A DNA stretch of 64,000 nucleotides from positions 1-64,000 of the forward strand of contig NZ_LDJH01000007.1 in NCBI RefSeq assembly GCF_001431525.1. Reading direction: 5' to 3'. This document shows, piece after piece, positions 34,720-44,020 of this stretch; positions within the stretch are counted from its first letter, which is position 1; every line of letters starts with the position of its first letter. The translations under genes were made by a program, and so were the position numbers. This DNA comes from Stenotrophomonas koreensis (lineage in GTDB: Bacteria; Pseudomonadota; Gammaproteobacteria; Xanthomonadales; Xanthomonadaceae). Below the pieces are notes generated by a model that worked only from the letters and a program-made list of their open reading frames with translations, was not told where the DNA came from and searched no databases.

Positions 34720-36360
34720 TCAATCGATGCGGGCGTAGGCCGGCAGGGTCAGGAAATCCAGCAGGTCCTGATTGCGGCTGAGCTGGTCGAGCAGGCCGAT
34801 GGCTTCGCCAATGCGGCCAGCACCGGGCAGGCCGCTGGTATCGCCCAGCCGCGAGGGCAATGCCTTCAGGGTGGTATCGAGCAGGGTCAGGTCGATCGCG
34901 GTGCCGTCATCCAGGTGCTGGTTGCCGACATGGATCCACTGCCAGATCTGGGTACGGCTGATCTCGGCGGTGGCCGCGTCCTCCATCAGGTTGTGGATCG
35001 GCACGCAGCCGTTGCCATCCAGCCAGGCGGCCAGGTAACGCACGCAGACCTCGACGTTGTTCTCGAAGCCGGCACGGGTGATGGTGCCGCTGCACGGGGC
35101 AATCAGCTGATCTCGGGTCACGCTGACATCCTTGCGCAGCACGTGGTGCTGGTTGGGCGTGGGCATGTGCTCGTTGAACACTTCCATCGCCACCGGGATC
35201 AGCGCCGGGTGCGCCACCCAGGTGCCATCGTGGCCAGCCGTCACCTCGCGCAGCTTGTCCGCACGCACCCGGGCCAGTGCCTGCTCGTTGGCCACCGGGT
35301 CGTGGTTGATCGGGATCTGCGCGGCCATCCCGCCCATCGCATGCGCACCGCGCTTGTGGCAGGTGGCGATCAGCAGCTCCGAGTAGGCCTTCAGGAACGG
35401 CTGGGTCATGGTCACCTGGCCGCGTTCGGGCAGCACCCGGTCCGGATGCCGGCGGAAGGTCTTCAGGTAGGAAAAGATGTAGTCCCAGCGCCCGCAGTTC
35501 AGCCCGACGATGCGCTCGCGCAGCACGTACAGGATTTCCTCCATCTCGAATACCGCCGGCAGCGTCTCGATCAGCACGGTGACCTTGACCTGGCCCTGGG
35601 CCAGCCCGGTGGCGGCCTCGATGTGGCTCAGCGCCGCCTCCCACAGGGCAGCCTCCTCCATCGACTGCAGCTTGGGCAGGTACAGGTAGGGACCGCGGTC
35701 CTTGCCGGCCAGGGTGCGGCCGTTGTGCAGGATGAAGCTGGCGGCATCGAACAGCCCGCCGGCGATCGGCTGGCCGTCGATCAGCACGTGCTTTTCATCC
35801 AGGTGCCAGCCGCGCGGGCGCACGATCAGCACCGCCCGTTCCGGTTCCGGGCGCAGCGCGTACTGCTTGCCCGGCTTGTCGCCGGCCGCCGGCGCGGTGA
35901 AGGTCAGGTCACCGCGCACCGCACCGATCATCGAACGCTGGCCGGCCAGTACATTGGCCCAGGTCGGCGCGGTGGAATCCTCGAAGTCGGCCATGAAGAC
36001 CTTCGCCCCGGAGTTGAGCGCATTGATCACCATCTTCGGGTCGGTCGGCCCGGTGATCTCGACCCGGCGGTCGGCCAGCGCGGCCGGAATCGATGCAACC
36101 TGCCACTGGCCCTGCCGGATGTGGGCGGTATCGGTGCGGAAATCGGGCAGCACGCCGCGATCAAATTCGGCCTGGCGCTGCACCCGGTGTGACAGCGCCG
36201 CCTGGCGGCCGGGCTCGATGGCCCGGTGCAGCGAGACCAGCAGGGCCACCAGTTCCGGGGTCAGCAGGGTCTGCTGGCCGGCAACCTGGACAGTCAGGCT
36301 CAGGCCCGGGGTCGCCGGCGCAGCGACAGCGGCAGGGGCAGCAGGGGCAACGGCAGACAT
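34720..36360 (-). CDS. aceB: Malate synthase A
   Basis: 546 residues. It condenses glyoxylate and acetyl-CoA to malate. FMADFEDSTAPTW, VLIVRPRGWHLDEKH, GLNCGRWDYIFSYLKT and GTWVAHPALIPVA are class A malate synthase hallmarks. The first ~25 residues are an Ala/Pro-rich extension. Start 36360 is fixed by AGGAGTTCAAAC. First gene of aceBA, divergent from a LysR gene 100 bp away. Confidence 0.96.
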   Translation of the reverse strand: MSAVAPAAPAAVAAPATPGLSLTVQVAGQQTLLTPELVALLVSLHRAIEPGRQAALSHRVQRQAEFDRGVLPDFRTDTAHIRQGQWQVASIPAALADRRVEITGPTDPKMVINALNSGAKVFMADFEDSTAPTWANVLAGQRSMIGAVRGDLTFTAPAAGDKPGKQYALRPEPERAVLIVRPRGWHLDEKHVLIDGQPIAGGLFDAASFILHNGRTLAGKDRGPYLYLPKLQSMEEAALWEAALSHIEAATGLAQGQVKVTVLIETLPAVFEMEEILYVLRERIVGLNCGRWDYIFSYLKTFRRHPDRVLPERGQVTMTQPFLKAYSELLIATCHKRGAHAMGGMAAQIPINHDPVANEQALARVRADKLREVTAGHDGTWVAHPALIPVAMEVFNEHMPTPNQHHVLRKDVSVTRDQLIAPCSGTITRAGFENNVEVCVRYLAAWLDGNGCVPIHNLMEDAATAEISRTQIWQWIHVGNQHLDDGTAIDLTLLDTTLKALPSRLGDTSGLPGAGRIGEAIGLLDQLSRNQDLLDFLTLPAYARID

Positions 36361-36460
36361 GTTTGAACTCCTATCGATCCGGAGCTCCAAACTGCAACTT
36401 CACCTTGGTATTTAACAAAACAGTTTTTGCAATGGGTTACATAAGTTATACAAATACCGG
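36361..36460. promoter_or_regulatory. Divergent aceB / LysR promoter region
   Basis: This 100-bp gap is clearly AT-richer than its surroundings and holds TTTAACAAAACAGTTTTTG, TTACATAAGTTATAC and a T-N11-A type motif. That is the expected location of both promoters and of the LysR regulator's own operator. Exact sites cannot be assigned. Confidence 0.5.
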
Positions 36461-37435
36461 ATGAAAACGATGTCCGCCGCTACCGCAAGTCCTCGTTTTT
36501 CCTACAAATCCGACCGTCTCAAACCGCTGCGGGCGTTCTGCCAGACGGTCCGTCTGGGCTCGGTTTCACGCGCAGCCGAGGCACTTTTCATCAGCCAGCC
36601 GGCCGTGACCCTGCAGCTGCAGGCGCTGGAACGCGAGTTCGGGGTGGTGTTGTTCGAGCGCAGCGGGCGGCGCCTGGTCCCCAGCCGCGAGGGCCAGGTG
36701 CTGTATGAAATGGCCCAGCCACTGGTGGAAAACCTCGATGGGCTGGCCGAACGCTTCCGCGACAAGATCAGCGGGCTGGATGCCGGCGAGCTGCGGATTG
36801 CCGCCAACTCGACCACCATCCTGTACCTGCTGCCCAAGGTGGTGGCCGCCTTCCGCCAGCTGCACCCGCAGGTGCGGCTGTCGCTGCACAACGCGATCAC
36901 CGCCGATGGCACCGACCTGCTGCGCAGCGATGCCGCTGACCTGATTGTCGGCTCGCTGCTGGATGTGCCCTCGGACCTGAGCTATGAAACCGTGCAACGC
37001 TTCGAGCAGATGCTGATCACCCCGCTGGGCCATCCGCTGAGCAGCGTGCCGCAGCTGGAGCTGGCGCAGATCGCCGAGCATCCGTTGATCCTGCCACCGC
37101 GACGGCAGGTGACCTGGCGCCTGGTCGACCGCATCTTCCAGCAGCAGCGCCTGCCCTACAGCGTCAGCCTGGAGGTCGGCGGCTGGGAGGTGATCAAGCA
37201 ATACGTCGCCCTGGGCATGGGCATCTCGGTGGTGCCGGCACTGTGCCTGGGGGCCGAGGATGCGCGCGAGCTGGCGATCCGCCCGGTGGGATCGCTATTC
37301 CCGCCGCGCACCTACGGGGTGGCCGTGCGCCGCGGGCGGCCATTGTCGGCACAGGCGCGTGCCTTCATCGAGTGCATCCAGCCAAACCTGCTCAGCCCGC
37401 GCAGCTATGACCAGACCGGCCACTCCGAACGCTGA
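36461..37435 (+). CDS. LysR-family regulator, likely of aceBA
   Basis: 324 residues. The winged HTH is at about 22-82 (LGSVSRAAEALFISQPAVTLQLQ, LFERSGRRLVPS). The effector domain is CysB-like in layout (TTILYLLPKVVAAF, GMGISVVPALCLG). Divergent orientation to aceB suggests it controls the glyoxylate shunt; the effector is unknown. ATG 36461 or 36470 are both possible. Its 3' end overlaps the convergent membrane-protein gene by 44 bp. Confidence 0.85.
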   Translation: MKTMSAATASPRFSYKSDRLKPLRAFCQTVRLGSVSRAAEALFISQPAVTLQLQALEREFGVVLFERSGRRLVPSREGQVLYEMAQPLVENLDGLAERFRDKISGLDAGELRIAANSTTILYLLPKVVAAFRQLHPQVRLSLHNAITADGTDLLRSDAADLIVGSLLDVPSDLSYETVQRFEQMLITPLGHPLSSVPQLELAQIAEHPLILPPRRQVTWRLVDRIFQQQRLPYSVSLEVGGWEVIKQYVALGMGISVVPALCLGAEDARELAIRPVGSLFPPRTYGVAVRRGRPLSAQARAFIECIQPNLLSPRSYDQTGHSER

Positions 37436-38111
37436 TGCCGCCCTGCAACGCCCGCGTCCGGGTCAGAAAGGGCCGGCACGCGCCTGCCGGTTGCCGGCGC
37501 AGGGCCCGCAACCGGTGTACCAGGTAATGCACGCTGGCGGCCAGGATGAAGGTGTAGCCGAGCAGTTCGGTGGTTTCTTCCACCGCGTTCTTGACCGTGC
37601 GTACATAGCCATCGCCAAGCACGGCGGTCCAGTGGCCGGTCATGCCGAAAAGACGCGAATAGCACAGCAGCACCGCCAGGCCGAGCAGCATCAACGTACC
37701 GGCGCGCGAGGACACAAAGCGCAGCAGCGCGCCCACGCTGGCACGCCAGTCGGCCGCCGCCCAGACCAGGGCAGCCAGCGCGATCGGTACCGCCAGGAAC
37801 TTCCATGCGCCGTGCCCGATCAGCACATCCAGCCAGGCATCCTGCTCACGCACCAGCATCACCATGAAAAACGCACTGGCCAGCAGCGCAAAGCGACGCT
37901 CCTGCGCGCACCGCCAGGCCAGCACCGCAAAACTGGCACTGCTGGCCAGCAGGAACCCGGTCTGGGTCAGCTCCACCAGCGAGCGCTCGCCCAGCGTGTT
38001 GCCGGCCCCGAGCAGGTCCTGACGCAGCACGAACACCGGCAAGGCCGCCAGCAGGCAGTAGGCGCAGAACCGGCCAAACGCGGCCAACAGCAACTTCCCT
38101 TCATTTTTCAC
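37392..38111 (-). CDS. Polytopic membrane protein of unknown function
   Basis: 239 residues with about six hydrophobic helices (about 8-28, 45-65, 72-90, 100-120, 133-152, 180-198) and a basic, probably cytoplasmic C-terminal tail. The last 44 bp lie antisense to the end of the LysR gene. No catalytic motif was recognised. Confidence 0.65.
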   Translation of the reverse strand: MKNEGKLLLAAFGRFCAYCLLAALPVFVLRQDLLGAGNTLGERSLVELTQTGFLLASSASFAVLAWRCAQERRFALLASAFFMVMLVREQDAWLDVLIGHGAWKFLAVPIALAALVWAAADWRASVGALLRFVSSRAGTLMLLGLAVLLCYSRLFGMTGHWTAVLGDGYVRTVKNAVEETTELLGYTFILAASVHYLVHRLRALRRQPAGACRPFLTRTRALQGGISVRSGRSGHSCAG

Positions 38112-38283
38112 GGCAATACATCATCCCGGCACCCTTCAAGCGGGTACCTCACAGCAACGGACAGGGTCTGTGTACCGGCGCCAGTGCGCAGGCAGGAAAA
38201 ATCACTGCCGGGTACAAGTGGCGATTATCAGCCGCCAATGGCCAGTGAAAAAGCGCGAAAATGCAAAGTCGGCGCTCGCACCA

Positions 38284-38303
38284 AGGCTGCGTTCACGCAG
38301 CCT
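38284..38303 (-). terminator. Hairpin after the acyltransferase gene
   Basis: AGGCTGCG-ttca-CGCAGCCT, a perfect 8-bp stem 18 bp beyond the stop. On the minus strand a weak ATTTTC follows further on. The remainder of 38112-38320 holds no recognisable feature. Confidence 0.5.
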
Positions 38304-38320
38304 GTGCGCAGACCGGGCGG

Positions 38321-38893
38321 CTACTCGGTGCCGCGGTGCTTGCCTTGCCATGGCCGGTACATCGCGCGGATCGCGGCCATGTCCGTGGCGTAATCACCGG
38401 TCGGATGATAGGCGGGCATGAAACCGATGATCCGCTCCGGGTAATGCACATAGGCCGGCACGATCGGCACCCCTGCCTGCACCGCGATCTTGATGAAGCC
38501 GCCCTTCCACTCCTTGACCGACTTGCGCGTGCCTTCCGGTGCCAGCACGTACCAGATTTTCGGCGAACGGTTGATCAGCGCCACCGCCTGCTCCACCGTG
38601 CCCTGCGGCGAGGAACGGTTGAGCGGCACCGCGCCCATCCGGCGCAGCAGCAAGCCCAACGGCCACCAGAACAATTGCGACTTGGCCAGAACCCGTGCCT
38701 GCACGCCCATCCCGAGCTTGGTGGCAAACCCCCACAGACCGTCCCAGTTGGTCGAATGCGGCGCAAAAATCACCACCGCCCGCCCCTCGGTCGGCATCGG
38801 CGCAACGATTTTCCAGCCACCCAGACGCAGGATCGTACGCCCCAGCCAGCGACTGAAACGGTTGGCAGGCACCTGCGGCAAGGACGCCGGCAT
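38321..38893 (-). CDS. 1-acyl-glycerol-3-phosphate acyltransferase family protein
   Basis: 190 residues. The PlsC motif FAPHSTNWDGLW (H-x4-D) comes near residue 50 and YVLAPEGTRK (EGTR motif) later. LGRTILRLGGWK precedes the active site. It transfers an acyl chain to a lipid or other acceptor at the inner membrane; the short length resembles the lysophospholipid-acyltransferase-like proteins next to envelope genes. Start 38893 avoids overlap with arfB; a longer start at 38986 would run into it. Confidence 0.8.
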   Translation of the reverse strand: MPASLPQVPANRFSRWLGRTILRLGGWKIVAPMPTEGRAVVIFAPHSTNWDGLWGFATKLGMGVQARVLAKSQLFWWPLGLLLRRMGAVPLNRSSPQGTVEQAVALINRSPKIWYVLAPEGTRKSVKEWKGGFIKIAVQAGVPIVPAYVHYPERIIGFMPAYHPTGDYATDMAAIRAMYRPWQGKHRGTE

Positions 38894-38927
38894 CGGCGGA
38901 ATGATCGGATCGTTCTGACTCAAGGTA

Positions 38928-39359
38928 TCAATCCCAATGGCTTGAACTGCGCCCGCGCTTGAGCTGGGCGCGGCTGCGTTTGTCATCGACCCGGCGCCGC
39001 TGCGAGGCACGCGTGGGCCGGGTGGCAATCCGCGGTGCCTGCACCTGCAGCCCCTGCTGCAGGATGCCCAGCAGGCGCTCGCGGGCATCGACGCGGTTGC
39101 GCTCCTGGGTACGGAAACGCTGGGCATCGATGACCAGCACGCCCTCGGCGGTCAGCCGACGGTCCCGACGGGCCAGCACGCGCTCACGCACGGCCTCGGG
39201 CAGCGAGGGCGAATGGGCCACATCAAAGCGCAGCTCGACGGCCGATGACACCTTGTTGACGTTCTGCCCGCCAGCGCCGGACGCACGCACGAAACGCTCC
39301 ACCAACTCATCGTCGGGGATACGGATCGTGGGGCTGACAGACAAAAAACCGACAGACAT
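38928..39359 (-). CDS. arfB: Alternative ribosome-rescue peptidyl-tRNA hydrolase
   Basis: 143 residues. The release-factor GGQ loop is in SGAGGQNVNKVSSAVELRFD, followed by the long basic C-terminal tail (RRRVDDKRSRAQLKRG) that enters the empty mRNA channel, as in ArfB/YaeJ. It frees stalled ribosomes. Located 17 bp after the TIM-barrel-like gene and so possibly co-transcribed with the glycan cassette. Confidence 0.93.
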   Translation of the reverse strand: MSVGFLSVSPTIRIPDDELVERFVRASGAGGQNVNKVSSAVELRFDVAHSPSLPEAVRERVLARRDRRLTAEGVLVIDAQRFRTQERNRVDARERLLGILQQGLQVQAPRIATRPTRASQRRRVDDKRSRAQLKRGRSSSHWD

Positions 39360-39376
39360 GCCGGCCATTGTAGGGC

Positions 39377-40324
39377 CTACTCGGCGTGGCGCTGCTCCCA
39401 TGCCCGCCAGGCGCGGTAGTGATGGATGGCAAAACCGGCAAATGCCGGGTCACCGGCCAGCGCCGCCTCGACCTTGGCCACCTCGCGTTCGAACACCGCC
39501 GGGCCTTCCTCGGCAAAGGTCACCTTGTTGATGTCGTTGGGCGAGACTTCCAGCCCGATCACCACCGGCTTGCCGGCACGCCGGGCATAGTCCAGTTCAC
39601 TGGCCGCATGCGACAGGATGCTGTCGCGGCCTTCGGCAAAGTCGCGGTAATCCATCAGCGCGACGTAATCCCAGGTGTCGATCATGTGCTCGCTGACCAG
39701 CGCCTGGCGCCCGTTCCAGTCCAGGCTGTAGCCATCGAGCCAGAACGGGATGGCCGGGCCGAGCAGCAGGGTCTGCCCACTGGCCTGTTTGGCGTCCATC
39801 AGCGCCTTGCTCATGTCCAGGAAGTGACGCAGCAGGCCGAGCCGGGTGTGTTCGTTCCAGGCGTCCAGGATGTGCGGCTCGATATCCAGGTTGGCGCCAT
39901 CAAAGCGTGCCGCCGCCGGTGCTGCGGCGTTGTAATCAAGCACGTGCTGCAGCATCGCCAGCGCATCGGCACGGCGTTCGGGCAGTACATAGGTTTCGGT
40001 GTTCAGGTACCACGAACCGAGCAGCGCATAGGCACTGATGCCGTTGGCACGCAGGCGCTGGATCAGCGCGTGGTAACGCTCGGGCTGGTCACGCAGCAGG
40101 TGGCGGCCGCGGTAGGCATCGGCGTACAGGTACAGCCGGTCAAAGCCACGCGACTTGAGGTAGCTGATCGCCTCCTCGGCCACCGCCGGATCATCGACCA
40201 TCGCATAGGATTCGGCCTCCCAGGTCCACAGCGCACGCTCGGCACGCGGCGCGGCGGTGGCCTGCAGGCTGCTGGCCAGCAGCAGGGTGAGGGCCAGCCA
40301 GCAGGGCCAAGTGATGCGCTTCAT
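39377..40324 (-). CDS. Secreted TIM-barrel (glycosidase-like) protein
   Basis: 315 residues. Signal peptide about 1-25 (ending ATAAP). The chain has alternating strands and helices of a TIM barrel: GFDRLYLYADAYRG, GISAYALLGSWYLN, DGANLDIEPHILDAW, DTWDYVALMDYRDFAEG, PVVIGLEVSPND. Acidic residues at strand ends (DIEPH, DYRD, LEVS) look like a glycosidase active site, but the family was not recognised. Its ATG overlaps the sulfatase stop (ATGA), so it is the last gene of the cassette; a trimming or modifying role on the exported glycan is inference. Confidence 0.65.
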   Translation of the reverse strand: MKRITWPCWLALTLLLASSLQATAAPRAERALWTWEAESYAMVDDPAVAEEAISYLKSRGFDRLYLYADAYRGRHLLRDQPERYHALIQRLRANGISAYALLGSWYLNTETYVLPERRADALAMLQHVLDYNAAAPAAARFDGANLDIEPHILDAWNEHTRLGLLRHFLDMSKALMDAKQASGQTLLLGPAIPFWLDGYSLDWNGRQALVSEHMIDTWDYVALMDYRDFAEGRDSILSHAASELDYARRAGKPVVIGLEVSPNDINKVTFAEEGPAVFEREVAKVEAALAGDPAFAGFAIHHYRAWRAWEQRHAE

Positions 40325-42735
40325 GGGGCTTTCTCCGGTGTCGGTACGGGCAGTTCAAGGGCCAGGCGGTAGCGGCCACGGCCGTTGGCACGCCCGGTCT
40401 GTGGGTCGGACGGACGGACCGACACCGACCAGCTGCCGGCCGCGCCTGGCGGCAACGGCAGCACCAGATGGACGCGCTGGCGCTGCCGGGCCGGCAGCTG
40501 CAGCGCCGGCCCGGAAACCTCGCCACGCTCGTTGCCCTGCTCATCCACCAGCACCGCCAACGGTACGAACCACGCGCTGGCGGTGGCATCGCCATTGATG
40601 AAGGTGGCCTGCAACCGTACGGTTGCCGGACCGGGCTGGAGCGACACATCCTCCACGCCCAGCCCGGGCAGGGCCTGGCTGGCCGGCACCGGTTCGGGAC
40701 GCTGCTCGACCTGGGCCGGGTCATAGGCCTGCAGCGGCGAAGGCGCGGCCATCAGGCGGTGGTGCTGCAGCAGTGCATGGTTGCCGCGCTGGTAGGCATC
40801 CAGCCGGGCCTGGACCTGCGCACGCGCGGCCGGGTCGTCCATCGCGGTCAGGCGCATGCCCTTTTCCAGCGCGTACAACTGGCCATCGCGCAGCCACCAG
40901 CGGCCGTCCAGGTATTCCTCGGCACTGGTCTTGGTCTGCTTGAGCGGGAAATGCCCGGTGCTGGAAAACTCCGGCGACAGGTCCAGCCCGCGTCCCAGCC
41001 ACGGGGTCTGTGCCGGCCGCTGCAGGCCATAACGGGCCGACAGCAGGGCCATCAGCGAGGGCAGCACATCCAGGTGCGAGGACACCCCACCGATCCGCGC
41101 CGGCTGGCGCAGCAGGGGCGAATGGATCAACAACGGCACGTGGTAGCGCTCGATATGCTCGCCGATCGGGATTTCCGGCAGCCGGTGGTCACCGGTGATC
41201 AGGTAGATGGTGTTGGCATGCCAGGGCTGCTGCCGGGCGGCGGCGAAGAAGCGCTGCAGCTGGCCATCGGTGTACAGGATCGTGCTGTAGATGTCGGCCT
41301 GCGCCTGTACCGCCTGTTGCCGGCTGGCCGGCAGCTGCAGCTGGCGTAGATGCGCGTCCAGCCGCTGGCGCCAGTGCGCCTGGCCGGGGAAGCGGTAGCT
41401 GGTGTGCATCGAGATGGTCTGCATGCCCAGCACGAACGGCGGCTGCAGCTGCGGCAGGTCGGCGATCACCCGCGAGACCAGTTCGGCATCGGCATAGCCC
41501 CATTGGCTGTACGGGTTGCGCTCATAACCCGGGCCGAAGTTGGTCAGGTCGATGATCCGCTCCACCCCCTGGGATTGCAGGTAACCACGCTCGTTGTCGA
41601 AGGCGGTGTCGGTGCCGTTGTAGAAAACACCTTGATAGCCCTGCCCACCGAGCAGCCGGTACAGCCCCGGGTGCTCTGGCAACGGCGGCTGCAGGGCCGA
41701 AAAGCCTTCCTCTGCCAGCGGCAGGGAACCCAGCAGCGAGGGCAGCACTGCAAAGGTGCGGCCCTGGTTGGCCAGGAAATTGTCGAAATACAGGCTCTGT
41801 GCGGCCAGCTCGTCCAGGAACGGGGTGAAGCTGCCCAGCGGCGCTTCCGGACCGGAGAACGAGCGCCCCAGGCCCTCGACCAGGATCAGCACGATGTTCG
41901 GCGCACGCCCGTCGCTGGTGTCGGCAAAATGCGTACCGAGCACGTCCGGGGTGCGTTCCGGGTGCACAAACGGGTGCTGTGGATCACGCCCGGCGCTGTC
42001 GGCATCGACCGGTCCTGCCTGCGCCTGTGCCTGTGCCACCGGCAGCAGGCTGCGCTGCTGCCAACGCCACAGATCGGCGGCAAACCAGGCCAGCTTGTTG
42101 CAGGCCTGCTCACGCAGGGCCTGCTCCGGCAGCCAGGCCAGGCCGGCTGACAGCGGCACCAGCCAGGCCAGCAGACTGGCACCCAGTACTGCGCCCAGCG
42201 TGGTCCGACGGCGCGGCGCATATCCGGCCGGAGTGTGGTGCAGGGCCCAGCGCAACCCCAGCCACAGCAGCAGGCAGGGCAGCAGCCACAGCAGCAGCGC
42301 AACCCCCGGCAGCCGGTCAACCTGCGCCCCGGCCAGGGTCGTGGTCACTTCCTGCCAGCTGTAACCAAACAGGTCCGCGCCCAGCGGGTTGCCGGCCTGC
42401 TGGAAAAACAGCTCCAGCGCGGCCTGCAGCAGCAGCCACAGCGTGCCAACGCTGGCAAAGGCCCACCAGCGCCGGCGCGGCCCCAGCACACGCAACAGCG
42501 GCCACAGCAACAGCAGCAGCAGCGGCAGGCTGCGCAGCAGCACCCACAGCCCCTGCCACAGCGCGATGCCGAGCAGTTCCAGCGTTACCACCTGCTGCTG
42601 CCCGGCCAGTGCCGGGCCGGTCCATGCCGCCAGCAGCGACAGGCTCAACTGTGCGCCAAGCAGCACCAGCAGCGCGCGCAGCAGCCAGTGACGCTGCCGC
42701 GGTTCAATCGCGTTGGCATGCGAGGACGGCAACAT
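40321..42735 (-). CDS. LTA-synthase-like membrane sulfatase/phosphotransferase
   Basis: 804 residues. Five hydrophobic segments occur in the first ~200 residues, then a periplasmic alkaline-phosphatase-fold domain (about 270-590): PNIVLILVEGLGRSFSG (metal site), ANQGRTFAVLPSLLGSLP (likely Thr nucleophile), VLGMQTISMHTSYRFPG, LITGDHRLPE and SSHLDVLPSL. A beta-rich C-terminal extension (about 640-804) is unusual. The family transfers glycerol- or ethanolamine-phosphate onto glycans or lipids. ATG 42735 lies just after the YaiO stop; upstream in-frame Met would overlap it. Confidence 0.82.
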   Translation of the reverse strand: MLPSSHANAIEPRQRHWLLRALLVLLGAQLSLSLLAAWTGPALAGQQQVVTLELLGIALWQGLWVLLRSLPLLLLLLWPLLRVLGPRRRWWAFASVGTLWLLLQAALELFFQQAGNPLGADLFGYSWQEVTTTLAGAQVDRLPGVALLLWLLPCLLLWLGLRWALHHTPAGYAPRRRTTLGAVLGASLLAWLVPLSAGLAWLPEQALREQACNKLAWFAADLWRWQQRSLLPVAQAQAQAGPVDADSAGRDPQHPFVHPERTPDVLGTHFADTSDGRAPNIVLILVEGLGRSFSGPEAPLGSFTPFLDELAAQSLYFDNFLANQGRTFAVLPSLLGSLPLAEEGFSALQPPLPEHPGLYRLLGGQGYQGVFYNGTDTAFDNERGYLQSQGVERIIDLTNFGPGYERNPYSQWGYADAELVSRVIADLPQLQPPFVLGMQTISMHTSYRFPGQAHWRQRLDAHLRQLQLPASRQQAVQAQADIYSTILYTDGQLQRFFAAARQQPWHANTIYLITGDHRLPEIPIGEHIERYHVPLLIHSPLLRQPARIGGVSSHLDVLPSLMALLSARYGLQRPAQTPWLGRGLDLSPEFSSTGHFPLKQTKTSAEEYLDGRWWLRDGQLYALEKGMRLTAMDDPAARAQVQARLDAYQRGNHALLQHHRLMAAPSPLQAYDPAQVEQRPEPVPASQALPGLGVEDVSLQPGPATVRLQATFINGDATASAWFVPLAVLVDEQGNERGEVSGPALQLPARQRQRVHLVLPLPPGAAGSWSVSVRPSDPQTGRANGRGRYRLALELPVPTPEKAP

Positions 42736-42739
42736 CGGC

Positions 42740-44020
42740 TTACCAGCGGTGGTAAAGCGCGGCCGAGGCACGCTGCTCGATCACACCGTCGGCATCATCG
42801 GCATAACCGATGCCCAGCCGGAACCCCCACTGCGGGTGCGGATAACGGGTCCAGGACAGGCCCAGGGCGGCATTGCTGTCGCGCACCACGGTGCCGAAGC
42901 GGTCGAGATCGGTGCTGCGGCCGCTGCTGACGCTGGCCTGCCAGTAATCATCGGCATTGCCGCGGTAGTAATGGCGCAGTTGCAGCCGGTGGCTCCAGCT
43001 GCCCGAACCGACCCCGGGCACATGCTGCAGCTTGTAGCGCCCATACCAGTTGCCGACATAGCGGCCCACGCCGATGCCATAGAACTCGATGCTGTCGGAA
43101 AACCGCAGCTGGTCGACACTGGCCGACAGCTCCCAGCCCGAGCCGACGCCCTGAAACACTTCCATGCGCCAGGCACGCTGCGGCAGGATGCCCGAGGACG
43201 GCCCGTGCTGGTAGCGCAGGTTGGTGTAGGCACGCTCCCACAGCGGCGCATAGGCATCCAGTGCAATGGCCCGGTCAGTGGTATCGAAGTGGTCGGCATG
43301 CAGCACTTCCAGCCCCAGCGAGCCACGCGTGAAATAGCGCCGGATGCCCACATCGGCATCGCGCCAGGCGGCACGCCCGTTGTTGAAACCGGTCCAGTCG
43401 ATACCGGCGCGCACCCCCCAGCGGTAGCCCTGGACCGCGCTCGCTTCCGGATTGGCGCTCAGCAACGTCGCCACGCTGGGCGGCTGCAGCGCACTGATGT
43501 CGGCACCACGCGCGGCGGCGGCCTGGAAATCGGCCATTGCCGCCTCTTCCCGGCCGGCTGCCCGCTGTACCCGACCGCGAGCCAGCCAGGCCTCGGGCTG
43601 TTCCGGTGCCAGTTCGATCCAGCGCCCATAGGCCTGCACGGCCTGCTCGGGGCGGTCGCTCCAGCGGTACAGGTCCCCCAGTGCCGACCATGCATCGGCA
43701 TAATCCGGACTGCGCTGGACCACCCGCAGCAGGTCCTGCTCGGCCTCCGGGTAACGCCCTTCCCAGGCCAGGGTACGGCCGCGCGCCAGCAGCACATCGC
43801 TGTTGTCCGGCGAGCGCTGCAGCAGCCGCTGGTAACCCTCCAGCGCCTGGCTGCGCTGGCCCGAGGTAGCCAGCTCACGCAGGCTGGACAGCTCCTCTTC
43901 GATGGACAGCGTAGCCGGTTCCTGCGCCAGCACGGGTGGGCACAGCAGCAGGCTGCACAGGAGCAGCGCCGATGCCAGCCGGTGGCGCCGCAGCGGGGAA
44001 GGCAGCGGGGAAAGGGTCAT
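42740..44020 (-). CDS. TPR plus YaiO-type outer-membrane beta-barrel protein
   Basis: 426 residues. Signal peptide to about 32 (PPVLAQ). TPR units occupy about 40-165 (ALEGYQRLLQRSPDNSDVLL, PEAEQDLLRVVQRSPDYADAW). The barrel (about 190-426) has aromatic strand ends, terminating ASAALYHRW as in YaiO proteins. Candidate outer-membrane exporter of the glycan made by the adjacent GT2, as in the E. coli yaiP/yaiO pair. ATGA overlap with the GT2 gene. Confidence 0.8.
   Translation of the reverse strand: MTLSPLPSPLRRHRLASALLLCSLLLCPPVLAQEPATLSIEEELSSLRELATSGQRSQALEGYQRLLQRSPDNSDVLLARGRTLAWEGRYPEAEQDLLRVVQRSPDYADAWSALGDLYRWSDRPEQAVQAYGRWIELAPEQPEAWLARGRVQRAAGREEAAMADFQAAAARGADISALQPPSVATLLSANPEASAVQGYRWGVRAGIDWTGFNNGRAAWRDADVGIRRYFTRGSLGLEVLHADHFDTTDRAIALDAYAPLWERAYTNLRYQHGPSSGILPQRAWRMEVFQGVGSGWELSASVDQLRFSDSIEFYGIGVGRYVGNWYGRYKLQHVPGVGSGSWSHRLQLRHYYRGNADDYWQASVSSGRSTDLDRFGTVVRDSNAALGLSWTRYPHPQWGFRLGIGYADDADGVIEQRASAALYHRW

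Noticed and set aside
33361..36192. 943-residue open frame on the plus strand
   Set aside because: Entirely antisense to aceA and aceB, with shadow-like composition.
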